42,113 nt of DNA from an uncultured Pelagibacteraceae bacterium (GTDB lineage: Bacteria > Pseudomonadota > Alphaproteobacteria > Pelagibacterales > Pelagibacteraceae). Location: contig CABYVA010000008.1 of assembly GCA_902522325.1 (NCBI GenBank), positions 1 to 42,113 of the forward strand, written 5' to 3'. Under the pieces are notes generated by a model, which had not been told where the DNA came from, searched no databases, and was given only the letters and a program-made list of their open reading frames with translations. Every line of letters begins with the position of its first letter. Positions within the stretch are counted from its first letter, which is position 1. The position numbers were made by a program, and so were the translations under genes. Positions 14,901 through 24,131 of this stretch are shown here, one piece after another.

Positions 14901-16852
14901 ATTTTTTTATTTATCATTTCCATAGTTTTTTCTGCAATATTTTCTACTGTTAAACCAAAGTCTTTATAAATTTCTTTATACGGTGCACTTTTACCAAAAT
15001 TATTAATCCCAAAATTTAATCCTTTTTTAAAAATATATTTTTTCCAAGACTCAGTAGATCCTGCTTCAATAGATATTGTAAATTCTGTTTCATTTAAAAT
15101 TTTATCTTTATAATTTTTTGTTTGTATATTAAACAATTCTTGACACGGCACAGAAACAACTTTTGAATAGATGTTTTCTGTGGCTAATTTATGACTAACT
15201 TCTAAAGCCAAATTAACTTCAGAGCCACTTGCCATAATAGATAACAATACATTTGGGTTAGACCTAAAAATTTCATAAGCTCCTAAAGCACATTTGTTTT
15301 CTTTTTCAAATTCTTTTCTCACAGGCTCAACTTTTTGTCTGGTCAAAGCAATTATGCTAGGTGTTTTTTTATGTTTTAAAGCTAGTTGCCAGCACTCAAA
15401 TGTTTCGATTGTATCAGCAGGTCTAAAAACATTTAAATTTGGAATTACTCTTAAACCAGATAGTTGTTCGACAGGTTGATGAGTGGGTCCGTCCTCTCCT
15501 AATCCAATTGAGTCATGCGTCATAACATAAATTACTCTTTGATGCATTAATGCGGACAATCTAATTGATGGTTTACAATAATCACTAAAAATTAGAAAAG
15601 TTCCTCCATATGGTAGTAAGCCACTATGCAAAGATATACCATTCATTATTCCACACATCGCATGCTCTCTGACTCCGTAGTGAATGTAATTACCATCAAA
15701 ATTTCCTGGCTTAATCACTTTATGGTTTTTTGTTTTTGTATTATTCGAACCCGCAAGATCTGCAGATCCTCCAATTATATTAGGTAATTTTGAAATTATA
15801 TTTAAAAATTTTTCCGATGATTTCCTTGTAGCGATAGATTCAGACGATTTTAAATAATTTTTTTTTTCTTTTTCAATAATTTTATTATCAATTGTCCAAT
15901 CTATCCATCGATTTGTTTTTTTTTTATAGTTTTTAGTCCAATTTACATATTCTTTATCTGAACGTTTGCCAATATTTCTCCATTCGTTTAAAATTTTTTT
16001 TGGAATATCAAAAGGAGCATATGGCCATTTTAATTTTTTTCTAACTAAGTTTGTCTCATCTTTTCCTAAAGGACTTCCGTGAGCAGATGCAGATCTAGAC
16101 TTGTTTGGAGATCCATAACCAATAATTGTCTTACACGATATTACAGTTGGTTTTTTTGCTTTTTGAACTTTTTTTAGAGCTTTAAATATTTGTTTTTCGT
16201 TATGTCCGTCTATTAAAATATATTCCCAGCCATAACCTTCGAATCTTTTTTTAAAATTATCAGAAGTTGCGAGGTTTGTAGGGCCATCAATTGATATAGA
16301 ATTATTATCGAATAACATTATAAGATTTTTTAATTTTAAATGTCCAGCAAGGCTTAATGCTTCATGGCTTATCCCCTCCATTAAGCAACCATCTCCTGCA
16401 ATAACATAGGTTTTATGGTTTATAATTTTTTTACTAATTTTTTTTTTTAAAATTTCTTCTGATAAGGCAAAACCAACTGCATTTGCTATACCTTGTCCCA
16501 AAGGACCTGTTGTAGTTTCTATTCCAGTACTTGGGTAATATTCTGGATGTCCTGCACAAATAGAATTTAATTGTCTAAAATTTTTAATATCGTTTATAGA
16601 AATACTTTTATAGCCAGTTAAATATAGCAGAGAGTAAAGAAGCATTGAACCGTGACCAGCCGATAATACGAATCTATCACGATTAACCCAATCTGGGTCT
16701 TTTGGGTTAAATTTTAAAAAGTGTTTAAATAGGACAGTTGCCACATCAGCCATACCCATTGGCATACCAGGGTGGCCAGAATTAGCTTTTTCCACAGCAT
16801 CAATTGATAGAAATCTAATTGCATTAGATAAATCTTTATTTTGTAAGCTCAA
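14897..16852 (-). CDS. tkt: Transketolase
   Basis: Transketolase (651 aa, full length) moves two-carbon units between sugar phosphates using thiamine diphosphate. The N-terminal domain shows ANSGHPGMPMGMAD and the TPP/Mg motif GDGCLMEGISHEA. The central pyrimidine domain shows YGVREHAMCGIMNG, YGGTFLIFSDYCKP and HDSIGLGEDGPTHQP. The C-terminal domain ends with a normal GFG-like region (KDFGLTVENI). It is the first gene of the minus-strand operon that continues into gap, pgk and fba. The 54 bp between it and the divergent coiled-coil gene must hold both promoters. TPP for this enzyme would come from thiE and thiD products. Confidence 0.97.
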   Translation of the reverse strand: MSLQNKDLSNAIRFLSIDAVEKANSGHPGMPMGMADVATVLFKHFLKFNPKDPDWVNRDRFVLSAGHGSMLLYSLLYLTGYKSISINDIKNFRQLNSICAGHPEYYPSTGIETTTGPLGQGIANAVGFALSEEILKKKISKKIINHKTYVIAGDGCLMEGISHEALSLAGHLKLKNLIMLFDNNSISIDGPTNLATSDNFKKRFEGYGWEYILIDGHNEKQIFKALKKVQKAKKPTVISCKTIIGYGSPNKSRSASAHGSPLGKDETNLVRKKLKWPYAPFDIPKKILNEWRNIGKRSDKEYVNWTKNYKKKTNRWIDWTIDNKIIEKEKKNYLKSSESIATRKSSEKFLNIISKLPNIIGGSADLAGSNNTKTKNHKVIKPGNFDGNYIHYGVREHAMCGIMNGISLHSGLLPYGGTFLIFSDYCKPSIRLSALMHQRVIYVMTHDSIGLGEDGPTHQPVEQLSGLRVIPNLNVFRPADTIETFECWQLALKHKKTPSIIALTRQKVEPVRKEFEKENKCALGAYEIFRSNPNVLLSIMASGSEVNLALEVSHKLATENIYSKVVSVPCQELFNIQTKNYKDKILNETEFTISIEAGSTESWKKYIFKKGLNFGINNFGKSAPYKEIYKDFGLTVENIAEKTMEMINKKI

Positions 16853-16906
16853 AAATTATCCTATCTAGACTAAGAAGACTCAATTTAATAATATAAATAT
16901 ATATAT

Positions 16907-17230
16907 ATGAAAAGTCCTACTGAAAAAGAAAAAAAATTAGATTTAGCGCTTTCTAAATTAAAAAGTATAAATTTTGAAAATCCTAGTATTAAAAATAGTA
17001 TAGAAAATTTGGAAAATGAGAAAAATCAATTAGAAATTGAAAAAAAAGAAATAGAAACAAGGTATCAAAATTTGATCGAAGATCATGATAAGCTTAATGA
17101 AAAGTTGGAGGAAATGAATAAACAGAAATTAAAGGAACAAGATAAAGAAACGCAATTTTCAGAAAAAATAGATGAATTAAATCAGGAAACAGATAATTTA
17201 CTAGATGAGATTGATAAATGGCCAATGTAA
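16907..17230 (+). CDS. Small coiled-coil protein upstream of ZapA (DUF4164-like)
   Basis: This 107-residue protein is almost wholly predicted coiled coil from residue 20 to the end, with many Lys, Glu, Asn and Leu and no membrane segment or signal peptide. It overlaps zapA by 13 bp, so the two are translationally coupled and probably function together. In other alphaproteobacteria a short coiled-coil DUF4164 protein lies between tkt and zapA, and I assign it to that group by position and composition only. A role as an assembly partner of ZapA at the division ring is plausible but not shown by any motif. Confidence 0.7.
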   Translation: MKSPTEKEKKLDLALSKLKSINFENPSIKNSIENLENEKNQLEIEKKEIETRYQNLIEDHDKLNEKLEEMNKQKLKEQDKETQFSEKIDELNQETDNLLDEIDKWPM

Positions 17231-17664
17231 ATATTAAGTTTAATGGAAAAGATTTTCTTCTATCATGTGATGATGGGCAAGAAGAGCATTTAGAAGAATT
17301 ATCACAGCATTTAAATCAAAAATTTAATGATTTAAAAAATAATTTAGGAAATATAGGAGAAAATAAACTTTTGCTTATTACTTCAATTAAAATAATGGAC
17401 GAATATTTTGAAACAAAAAAAAAAATAAATGAAAAAAAAAAGGAATTAGAAAATTTATCAAGCAGATTTAAAGAGTTAAAAACTTTAGTCTATGAATATA
17501 AAGAAAAAAAGGAAACAGAAATTAACAATTTAAATTTTGAACAAAATAATTTCAAAAAAGAGATAGAAAAAACTAGAGAAGATTATGAAAAAATTATAGA
17601 AAATGCTACAGATCAAATTGAAGAGTTTGTTAAAAAAACTAATTTAGAAAATCCAATTCAATAA
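17218..17664 (+). CDS. zapA: Cell division protein ZapA
   Basis: ZapA bundles FtsZ filaments at the division site. The N-terminal domain ANVNIKFNGKDFLLSCDDGQEEHLEEL followed by AQ-type helix residues and the central LLLITSIKIMDEYFE match the family (about residues 1-68). The remaining 80 residues form a long charged coiled coil, so at 148 aa this protein is longer than the roughly 100-aa typical form. It overlaps the upstream coiled-coil gene by 13 bp. The 5-formyl-THF cyclo-ligase gene begins 5 bp later, which leaves no room for the 6S RNA gene often found between these two in other proteobacteria. Confidence 0.85.
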   Translation: MANVNIKFNGKDFLLSCDDGQEEHLEELSQHLNQKFNDLKNNLGNIGENKLLLITSIKIMDEYFETKKKINEKKKELENLSSRFKELKTLVYEYKEKKETEINNLNFEQNNFKKEIEKTREDYEKIIENATDQIEEFVKKTNLENPIQ

Positions 17665-17669
17665 ATTTT

Positions 17670-18215
17670 GTGTTTAAATCCAAACTAAGAAAAAGAATTC
17701 TTAAAATTAGAAAGATTGCAAACAAAAATAATATTAAATTAAAATTTGATAAAATTTTTAAATTAATAAAAAAAAGAGAATCAAAAAAAAAAAGTATTAT
17801 AGGAGGATATTTCCCAATTAATTTTGAGGTTGATGATTTAGATATTTTAAAAGAATTTAGTAAAAAAAAATATCAAACTTGTCTTCCAGTAATTAAAAAA
17901 AATTATAAAATGGATTTTTATAAGTGGAATATCAATGATCCATTGAATATTAATAAATATGGTATACCTGAACCAATTCCAACTAACATAATTTATCCAG
18001 ATGTGATCCTTATACCTATGGTTGCTTTTGATAAAAATTTAAATCGATTGGGTTACGGAGGAGGTTATTACGATCGTTTAATTGATAAATTAAGTAAAAA
18101 AAAAAAAATTTTAAAAATAGGTTTAGCATTAACTGCGCAAAAAATTAAAAATATTCCAGTTACAAAACATGATAAAAAATTAGATTATATTATTACTGAA
18201 AAATATATTTTATGA
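17670..18215 (+). CDS. 5-formyltetrahydrofolate cyclo-ligase
   Basis: The enzyme converts 5-formyl-THF to 5,10-methenyl-THF with ATP, recycling folate. It has 181 residues, near the family norm. The N-terminus KSKLRKRILKIRK is the usual opening, GGYFPINFEVD is present, and the C-terminal signature RLGYGGGYYDRLI (about 126-138) binds ATP and folate. The start is GTG at 17670, 5 bp after the zapA stop. Near the end it has an A13 run (18096-18108) inside codons. The stop overlaps the next gene's start region (TTATGATG). Confidence 0.9.
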   Translation: MFKSKLRKRILKIRKIANKNNIKLKFDKIFKLIKKRESKKKSIIGGYFPINFEVDDLDILKEFSKKKYQTCLPVIKKNYKMDFYKWNINDPLNINKYGIPEPIPTNIIYPDVILIPMVAFDKNLNRLGYGGGYYDRLIDKLSKKKKILKIGLALTAQKIKNIPVTKHDKKLDYIITEKYIL

Positions 18216-19021
18216 TGAAAATTCTTTTTTTAGGTGACATTGTTGGAGATTCAGGCTGTGAGGCTGTTAAAAAACATTTGCCAAACAAAATTAAAGAAAA
18301 AAAAATTGATTTTGTAATTGCTAATGGAGAAAATGCTGCAAAAGAAGGAGTTGGAATAACTGAGGAGATAACAAAAAATTTATTTAAATCTGGAGTAGAC
18401 GTCATTACAACTGGAAATCATGTATGGGATCAAAAAGAAACTGCAGAATATATAGAAAAAGAAAATAGACTTTTAAGACCTGAAAATATGATCTCACCAT
18501 CACCTGGCAGAGGTTTTAATATTTACGATTTAAAAAACGGTTTAAAAATTGGAGTATTGAATTTAATGGGAAATGTTTTTATGAAAAAATGTGAAGATGT
18601 TTTTCAAATTGCGAACAAATTTATCTCAAAAAATAAATTAAAAAAGAATTTTGATTTTTTAGTTGTGGACTTTCATGGAGAAATTACAAGTGAAAAAATG
18701 GCAATAGGACATTTTTTTGATGGGAATGCTAGTCTTGTAATAGGAACTCACACTCATGTACCCACTTCAGATGCTATAATTTTAGAAAAAGGAACCGCAT
18801 ATCAAACTGATGCAGGAATGTGTGGAGTTTATAATTCTGTCATTGGAATGAACAAAAATAATTCTATTAATAGATTTTTAAAAAAAGAATCTCAAAGACA
18901 TTACCCAGCTGTAGGAGAAGCAACTTTATGTGGATCGATTGTTGAATGTAATGTAGAAACAGGACTTGCAAACAATATAAATCAATTCATATTTGGGAAT
19001 GGATTAAAAAATTCGGACTAA
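18212..19021 (+). CDS. YmdB-type metallophosphoesterase (TIGR00282 family)
   Basis: This is a predicted metal-dependent phosphodiesterase with the calcineurin fold, 269 residues, of the YmdB/DR1281 group, members of which hydrolyse cyclic nucleotides or act on RNA. Metal-binding motifs in order are FLGDIVGD (residues 6-13), NGENAA, TGNHVWD, VVDFHGE and the final GTHTHVPTSD. The C-terminal core TDAGMCG is also characteristic. The double ATGATG leaves the start uncertain by one codon. It overlaps the cyclo-ligase gene by up to 4 bp. The real substrate in this organism is unknown. Confidence 0.9.
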   Translation: MMKILFLGDIVGDSGCEAVKKHLPNKIKEKKIDFVIANGENAAKEGVGITEEITKNLFKSGVDVITTGNHVWDQKETAEYIEKENRLLRPENMISPSPGRGFNIYDLKNGLKIGVLNLMGNVFMKKCEDVFQIANKFISKNKLKKNFDFLVVDFHGEITSEKMAIGHFFDGNASLVIGTHTHVPTSDAIILEKGTAYQTDAGMCGVYNSVIGMNKNNSINRFLKKESQRHYPAVGEATLCGSIVECNVETGLANNINQFIFGNGLKNSD

Positions 19022-19028
19022 ATTATTT

Positions 19029-19754
19029 ATGGCTGGACATTCGCATTGGGCAGGAATTAAACATAAAAAAGGTAAAGCAGATAAATTAAGATCAAGCCTT
19101 TTTTCTAAACTTTCTAGAGAAATTACAGTTGCTGCAAAATTAGGTGACAAAGATCCAGATATGAATTCAAGACTAAGATCTGCAATTCAAGCAGCACGTA
19201 CAGCAAACATGCCAAAAGATAATATAGAGAGAGCAATAAACAAATCGTCTGGCGCTGATTCACAAAATTACGAAAGTTTAAGATATGAAGGCTTTGGTCC
19301 AGAAAAAATAGCGGTAATTATTGAAGCTTTAACTGATAATAAAAATAGAACAGCTTCAAAAATTAGAACAATTTTTCAAAAACATGGGGGAAGTCTTGGA
19401 ATGCAAGGTTCAGCATCACATAATTTTATTCAGGTTGGAGTTATAAAAGTTGATAAAAAAGAAATATCAGATGATCAAATTCTTGAATTAGCAATAGAAT
19501 CTGGAGCTAAAGAATGTATTTCTAATCATAGTTTTCATGAGGTTAACTGTGAAAAAAATGAAATTTATAATGTTAAAAATAAGCTAGAAACAAAAATTAA
19601 AAACTTTATCTCTACAGAAATAGAATGGAAATCGTTAAACACCAAAATGATTAGTAAAGATAAATTAGAAACAACAATGGACTTTTTGGAAACTTTGGAA
19701 GAAGAAGATGACGTGCAAAGTGTTTACACCAACCATAAATTTGAGAATAATTAA
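19029..19754 (+). CDS. yebC: YebC/PmpR family transcriptional regulator
   Basis: The YebC family protein has 241 residues. The N-terminal signature MAGHSHWAGIKHKKGKAD is nearly invariant in the family, followed by LFSKLSREITVAAK and the LRSAIQAARTANMPKDNIERAI region. Members are described as DNA-binding regulators, and some more recently as translation factors acting at proline stretches. The gene overlaps the RuvC-fold gene by one base (TAATG), reproducing the common yebC-ruvC order. Confidence 0.95.
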   Translation: MAGHSHWAGIKHKKGKADKLRSSLFSKLSREITVAAKLGDKDPDMNSRLRSAIQAARTANMPKDNIERAINKSSGADSQNYESLRYEGFGPEKIAVIIEALTDNKNRTASKIRTIFQKHGGSLGMQGSASHNFIQVGVIKVDKKEISDDQILELAIESGAKECISNHSFHEVNCEKNEIYNVKNKLETKIKNFISTEIEWKSLNTKMISKDKLETTMDFLETLEEEDDVQSVYTNHKFENN

Positions 19755-20248
19755 TGTTAATAATTGGAATAGATCCAGGAATTTCAGGCTCTTTATGTTT
19801 TTTTGAAGATGGAAAAATAATTGATGTAATTGAAATGCCGGTTATGGCTGAAGGGAAAAAAAATAAAAGGCAAGTCAACGGTTCTCAAATTTATAACGAA
19901 ATATATAAAAGAACCAAGGATATTGAAAAAAAAAATATTAAAGTTATCATTGAGCAAGTTTCAGCAATGCCAGGCCAAGGAGTAACTAGTATGTTTAATT
20001 TTGGCCAATCATTTGGAGTCTTAAAAGGAATTTGTTCGGCTATGCAACTTCCTTTATATTTTGTTAGGCCAGCTAAATGGAAAAAATACTTCAATTTAAT
20101 TAATTCAGAAAAAGACGCTAGCAGAACTAAGGCAATTGAGGTTTTTCCCTATATTTCACAACAATTATCCAAAAAAAAAGACGCAAATAAAGCAGATGCT
20201 ATTCTAATATCCAGTTTTTTCTATGAAACTTATCAATCTGAAGAATAG
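19754..20248 (+). CDS. RuvC-fold Holliday junction resolvase, MOC1-like
   Basis: This 164-residue RNase H-fold nuclease sits in the usual ruvC position after yebC. Likely catalytic acids are D7 (IGIDPGISG), E67 (VIIEQVSAMPG), D143 and D148 (KKDANKADAILI). The interior does not resemble classical RuvC. The blocks GKKNKRQVNG, SMFNFGQSFG, PAKWKKYF, EKDASRTKAIEVFP and KKDANKADAILI resemble, as I recall them, the chloroplast MOC1 resolvase and its bacterial relatives. ruvA and ruvB, which usually follow, are absent, and tolQ comes next after 54 bp. The function is most likely cutting Holliday junctions. I leave the symbol empty because calling it ruvC could mislead. Confidence 0.8.
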   Translation: MLIIGIDPGISGSLCFFEDGKIIDVIEMPVMAEGKKNKRQVNGSQIYNEIYKRTKDIEKKNIKVIIEQVSAMPGQGVTSMFNFGQSFGVLKGICSAMQLPLYFVRPAKWKKYFNLINSEKDASRTKAIEVFPYISQQLSKKKDANKADAILISSFFYETYQSEE

Positions 20249-20302
20249 TTTTTTAGTATAAATAGACAAATTCATGACACATTTTAGTGTGAGATCTTAG
20301 AA

Positions 20303-20977
20303 ATGGAAGCAGATATATCAACACAAGCAGTAGGTTTGGCTAGTAATACAGATTTCTCAATATTTCAATTATTTATTCGAGCAGACATTATAGTAAAATC
20401 AGTAATAATTATTTTAATAGCATGCTCAGTATATTCTTGGGCTATTATTTTCGAAAAATTTAAATTATTTAAAAAAATAAATTTAACTACTCAAGAATTT
20501 GAAAATAAGTTTTGGAAATCTAAATCTGCTGAGAGTTTTTATAACAATTTACCATCTAAAATAGATGATCCTATGGCAAAAGTTTTTATAAATTCAATGC
20601 AAGTATTATTAAAATCAAAAAGAGCTTCAAACCTAGATGAAAGAATGTCTAGAATGCTCGAGATAAGCATTGAACAACAAATGGAAAAAATAGAAAAGAA
20701 TTATACATTTCTAGCAACCGTAGGAGCTACAGCACCATTCATAGGTTTGTTCGGAACAGTATGGGGTATTATGAACTCGTTTCAATCGATTGCAATTTCA
20801 AGAAACACAAGTTTAGCTATTGTTGCCCCTGGAATTGCCGAAGCTTTATTTGCAACTGCATTAGGTTTATTAGCAGCAATACCTGCCGTTATAGCTTTTA
20901 ACAAATTTAGCAATGACTCAAAAAAATATTCTCAAAAACTAGAAAATTTTTCAAAAAGATTTTTGTCAATAATTTAA
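20303..20977 (+). CDS. tolQ: Tol-Pal system protein TolQ
   Basis: TolQ (224 aa) is the inner-membrane proton-channel subunit that, with TolR, powers TolA during outer-membrane constriction. It has an N-terminal membrane helix (about residues 32-50) and two more in the C-terminal half. The family motif VGATAPFIGLFGTVWGIMNSF is at about 140-160, and GIAEALFATALGLLAAIPAVIAFN follows. It starts the tolQ-tolR-tolA-tolB cluster, with 2 bp before tolR. The ybgC thioesterase that often precedes tolQ is absent. Confidence 0.95.
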   Translation: MEADISTQAVGLASNTDFSIFQLFIRADIIVKSVIIILIACSVYSWAIIFEKFKLFKKINLTTQEFENKFWKSKSAESFYNNLPSKIDDPMAKVFINSMQVLLKSKRASNLDERMSRMLEISIEQQMEKIEKNYTFLATVGATAPFIGLFGTVWGIMNSFQSIAISRNTSLAIVAPGIAEALFATALGLLAAIPAVIAFNKFSNDSKKYSQKLENFSKRFLSII

Positions 20978-20979
20978 AA

Positions 20980-21396
20980 ATGCAATTTAAAACAAAACGT
21001 TCGCGAAGAGAACTCATGAGCGAAATTAATGTAACTCCTTTCGTGGATGTAATGTTAGTTTTATTAATTATTTTTATGGTAACAGCTCCATTATTGACTG
21101 TTGGAGTTCAAGTCGATTTACCAGAAAGTTCTGCAGATTCGCTACCCGAGGAACAAGAACCTTTAACATTAACTATTAATTCAAAAGGTGAAATTTTTAT
21201 TCAAGAGTCTAAAGTAGAATATGATAAAATTATTGCAAAAATTTTAGCAGTATCAAAAAATAGAACAGATACAAGAATATATGTAAGAGGAGATAGAACA
21301 ATAAACTATGGAAGGGTTTTAGAAGTAATGGGAATGCTTTCTGGATCTGGATTTACCAAGGTTGCACTAATTTCGGAACCTTATAAAGAAAGATAA
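20980..21396 (+). CDS. tolR: Tol-Pal system protein TolR
   Basis: TolR (138 aa) is the ExbD/TolR partner of TolQ. Residues 11-40 carry the signature SEINVTPFVDVMLVLLIIFMV, with the channel aspartate D23 in the membrane helix. The periplasmic domain follows, with VQVDLPES and the C-terminal YGRVLEVMGMLSGSGFTKVALI. It is 2 bp downstream of tolQ and 4 bp upstream of tolA. Confidence 0.95.
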   Translation: MQFKTKRSRRELMSEINVTPFVDVMLVLLIIFMVTAPLLTVGVQVDLPESSADSLPEEQEPLTLTINSKGEIFIQESKVEYDKIIAKILAVSKNRTDTRIYVRGDRTINYGRVLEVMGMLSGSGFTKVALISEPYKER

Positions 21397-21400
21397 GTCT

Positions 21401-22213
21401 GTGACTAGAAATATTATTATTTCTTCAACTTTTCATTTGTTAATTATTATAATAGCAACAATGAGCTTACCTTTTTTAGTAAAAAAACCAATTGATTTAC
21501 CCCCAATAATCTCGATAGATCTAATACAAATTTCTGATGAAACCAACATACCTTTTGCTCCAAAAGCAAAAAAAATAATAGAAAAAGTTAAAAAAAAAGA
21601 AGAGGAAAAACTAGTTTCAGAACAAGCACCGCCTAAAAAAGTAAAAAAAGAAAAACCTGACATAGTTCCATTGCCAGATGAAAAAATTGAAAAAATAAAA
21701 AAACCAGAGGATAAAAAACAAAACCCGGAAAAAATTGATAGTGAGATCAAGCAAGTTTCTGAATTTGAAAAAGATGAATTATTTGATCCAAATAATATCG
21801 CAGCACTTATTGATAAATCCAAAGAAGATGTAGCAGAAGAGGTTTACGAAAAAAATAAACTTACTCAAGACCAAGATAAAAGCATTAATATAATCGGTTT
21901 GTCATTAAGCGAAGAAGATGCTTTAAAAGCACAAATTTTTGGATGTTGGAGTATTCCATTAGGCCTACCATATAATGAAAATTTACTTGTAAGAATTAAA
22001 TTGAAGTTAAAACCTGATGGAACTGTTATAAGATCAGAGATTTTAGATCATGCAAGAATGAATAAACCAGGTCAAGGATTTTATAAAGTATTGGCAGAAA
22101 GTGCATTAAGAGCAATTCAATTGTGTCAACCATTAAGAGTTCCTAGCACAGGATATGAGAGATGGAAAGATTTGCAATTGAATTTTGATGCAAGAGAGAT
22201 GTTAGAAGGTTAA
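21401..22213 (+). CDS. tolA: Tol-Pal system protein TolA
   Basis: TolA links the TolQR motor to Pal. It starts at a GTG (MTRNIIISS). The protein has 270 residues: one N-terminal membrane anchor (about 5-26), a long charged linker of Lys, Glu and Pro (about 50-130), and a C-terminal TonB-like domain from about 165 ([22 protein letters not shown] and [12 protein letters not shown]). The cysteines in the C-terminal domain (FGCW and LCQP) match the conserved disulfide of TolA domain III. Position between tolR and tolB confirms identity. It ends 2 bp before tolB. Confidence 0.92.
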   Translation: MTRNIIISSTFHLLIIIIATMSLPFLVKKPIDLPPIISIDLIQISDETNIPFAPKAKKIIEKVKKKEEEKLVSEQAPPKKVKKEKPDIVPLPDEKIEKIKKPEDKKQNPEKIDSEIKQVSEFEKDELFDPNNIAALIDKSKEDVAEEVYEKNKLTQDQDKSINIIGLSLSEEDALKAQIFGCWSIPLGLPYNENLLVRIKLKLKPDGTVIRSEILDHARMNKPGQGFYKVLAESALRAIQLCQPLRVPSTGYERWKDLQLNFDAREMLEG

Positions 22214-22215
22214 TC

Positions 22216-23556
22216 ATGATATTTAGGTATTTATTTATTTTATTTATTTTATTACCTTTTAATGCGTTTGCGTTAATAGAAGTTGATATTACAAGGGGTA
22301 ATTTAAATCCTCTTCCCATAGCAGTTACATCACTATCTATGGATAAAGATTCAGAAAAAAAATTTAAAGAGTTATTAAAAAAAGATGATATTGGTTTAGA
22401 AATTTCAAATGTATTAAAAAATAATCTAAAAAAAACAGGATTATTTAATCCTTTAAATAATGATGCTTTTCTTCAAAAATCTGACATTGCACATTTGAAA
22501 CCAAGATTTGAAGATTGGGCACTGATTAAAGCACAAGCATTGATAACAGGAAAAGTTACATTTGTTGATGATAAGTTAAGAGTTGAATTTAGATTATGGG
22601 ATGTACTTGCCGGAAAAGAAATGATGGCTTTGGCTTTTACAACTGTTCCAGATAACTGGAGAAGGGTTGGACATATTATAACTGATAAAGTTTATGAACG
22701 TTTAACTGGGGAAAAAGGTTATTTTGATACTAGAATTATTTATGTAGCAGAGGAAGGACCAAAAACAAAGAGAATAAAAAAATTAGCTATAATGGATCAA
22801 GATGGTTTTAATACAAAATATTTGACTTTAGGAAACGAGTTAGTGCTAACTCCAAGATTTAACCCAACTAATCAAATGGTAACTTATCTTTCTTATTTTA
22901 GAAATTTACCAAGAGTATATTTGTTAGATATAGAGACCGGTGTACAAGAGGTAGTAGGCGATTTTCCTGGAATGACATTTGCACCTAGATTTTCACCTGA
23001 TGGAAAAAAAATTATTATGAGTTTTGCTATGGATGGAAATTCTGATATTTATACTATGGATCTTGAAAATAGAGTTGTAGAGAGAATTACTAATCATCCA
23101 TCTATTGATACATCACCTTCATTTTCTCCAAATGGAAAATACATTTGTTTTAATTCTGATAGAAGTGGGTATCAACAAATTTATGTAATGAAAAGTGATG
23201 GTTCAAATGTGAAAAGAATTTCTTTCGGAAAAGGTTTGTATGGAACTCCAGTTTGGTCACCGAGAGGAGATTTAATAGCATTCACAAAATTGCATAAAGG
23301 TAAATTCTACATTGGCGTTATGAGAACTGATGGCAAGGGAGAGAGATTACTCACTGAAAACTTTTATCAAGAAGCACCATCATGGTCCCCTAATGGAAGA
23401 GTTTTAATTTTTTATAGAGAAACAAAAACAAATTCTAAAGGAGAAGGTTTTTCAGCCAAATTATGGTCAATAGATTTAACAGGCTACAATGAGAGGTTGG
23501 TTGATACAGAAACAGACGCTTCTGACCCATCTTGGTCGTCTTTATTAAGTAAATGA
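22216..23556 (+). CDS. tolB: Tol-Pal system beta-propeller protein TolB
   Basis: TolB (446 aa) is periplasmic. A signal peptide occupies residues 1-19, with cleavage likely after NAFA. An alpha/beta N-terminal domain comes first ([17 protein letters not shown]). A beta-propeller of TolB/WD-like blades starts near residue 215, with repeats such as [49 protein letters not shown] and [16 protein letters not shown]. It interacts with Pal and TolA. It is followed by a short hairpin (23556-23574) and then the pal promoter. Confidence 0.96.
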   Translation: MIFRYLFILFILLPFNAFALIEVDITRGNLNPLPIAVTSLSMDKDSEKKFKELLKKDDIGLEISNVLKNNLKKTGLFNPLNNDAFLQKSDIAHLKPRFEDWALIKAQALITGKVTFVDDKLRVEFRLWDVLAGKEMMALAFTTVPDNWRRVGHIITDKVYERLTGEKGYFDTRIIYVAEEGPKTKRIKKLAIMDQDGFNTKYLTLGNELVLTPRFNPTNQMVTYLSYFRNLPRVYLLDIETGVQEVVGDFPGMTFAPRFSPDGKKIIMSFAMDGNSDIYTMDLENRVVERITNHPSIDTSPSFSPNGKYICFNSDRSGYQQIYVMKSDGSNVKRISFGKGLYGTPVWSPRGDLIAFTKLHKGKFYIGVMRTDGKGERLLTENFYQEAPSWSPNGRVLIFYRETKTNSKGEGFSAKLWSIDLTGYNERLVDTETDASDPSWSSLLSK

Positions 23557-23576
23557 AATCAAAATAGTTGATTTTT
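23556..23576 (+). terminator. Possible weak terminator or attenuator between tolB and pal
   Basis: A perfect 7-bp stem AAATCAA/TTGATTT with a 5-base loop AATAG lies right at the tolB stop codon and runs into a short T tract (23572-23576). It is AT-rich and would be weak. It could lower read-through before the separate pal promoter. Confidence 0.3.
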
Positions 23577-23609
23577 AGGCTTGAAAGATCTAATTAGTTG
23601 TGAAAAAGT

Positions 23610-23631
23610 TATAATATACAACTTTAAGGAG
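23610..23631 (+). promoter_or_regulatory. pal promoter -10 box and strong Shine-Dalgarno
   Basis: A consensus -10 box TATAAT lies at 23610-23615. There is no good -35 match at 16-18 bp; the TTGAAA at 23581 is 23 bp away. A near-perfect ribosome-binding site AAGGAG (23626-23631) sits 4 bp before the pal ATG, which is unusual in this genome. Together they suggest extra expression of the abundant lipoprotein Pal. Confidence 0.45.
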
Positions 23632-23635
23632 CAGT

Positions 23636-24115
23636 ATGAATTTAGTCAAAATTTTTAAAAATGCATTTTTAGTAATTTTAGCATCTTTAATTCTATCTGC
23701 TTGTGCAACTAAAAAAGTTGGCACAGGACAGTTACAAGGAGATGTTTATACAGGATCAGACACTGTTGAATATTTAGCATCAGGAGTTAAGGATAGAGTT
23801 TTCTTTGCAACAAACGAGTCAGTTCTAACAACTGCTTCAAGAGAAACTTTGAGAAAACAAGCAGCTTGGTTAAGAAAAAATTCTGATATTAATATTGTAC
23901 TAGAGGGACACGCTGATGAAAGAGGCACAAGAGAGTACAACTTAGCACTAGGTGAAAGAAGAGCAAACGCTGCTAAGGACTACTTAATGACTTATGGAAT
24001 ATCATCAAATAGAATTTCCGTAATTAGTTATGGAAAAGAAAGACCTGTTGATTCAGGATCAAACCCTTTAGCTTGGTCAAAGAACAGAAGATCAGTTACA
24101 GTAAAAGCTAATTAA
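23636..24115 (+). CDS. pal: Peptidoglycan-associated lipoprotein Pal
   Basis: Pal (159 aa) is an outer-membrane lipoprotein that binds peptidoglycan and TolB. Residues 1-22 are a lipoprotein signal with lipobox LSAC (lipidated C23). The OmpA-like domain includes DRVFFATNESVLT, then the peptidoglycan-binding NIVLEGHADERGTREYNLALGERRANA and the final SYGKERPVD. It is preceded by its own -10 box and strong Shine-Dalgarno sequence, and followed by a strong terminator. Confidence 0.97.
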   Translation: MNLVKIFKNAFLVILASLILSACATKKVGTGQLQGDVYTGSDTVEYLASGVKDRVFFATNESVLTTASRETLRKQAAWLRKNSDINIVLEGHADERGTREYNLALGERRANAAKDYLMTYGISSNRISVISYGKERPVDSGSNPLAWSKNRRSVTVKAN

Positions 24116-24131
24116 ATTAAATTATTTTATT

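Noticed and set aside
17665-17669. 6S RNA gene expected between zapA and the cyclo-ligase gene
   Set aside because: The two genes are only 5 bp apart, so it cannot be there.
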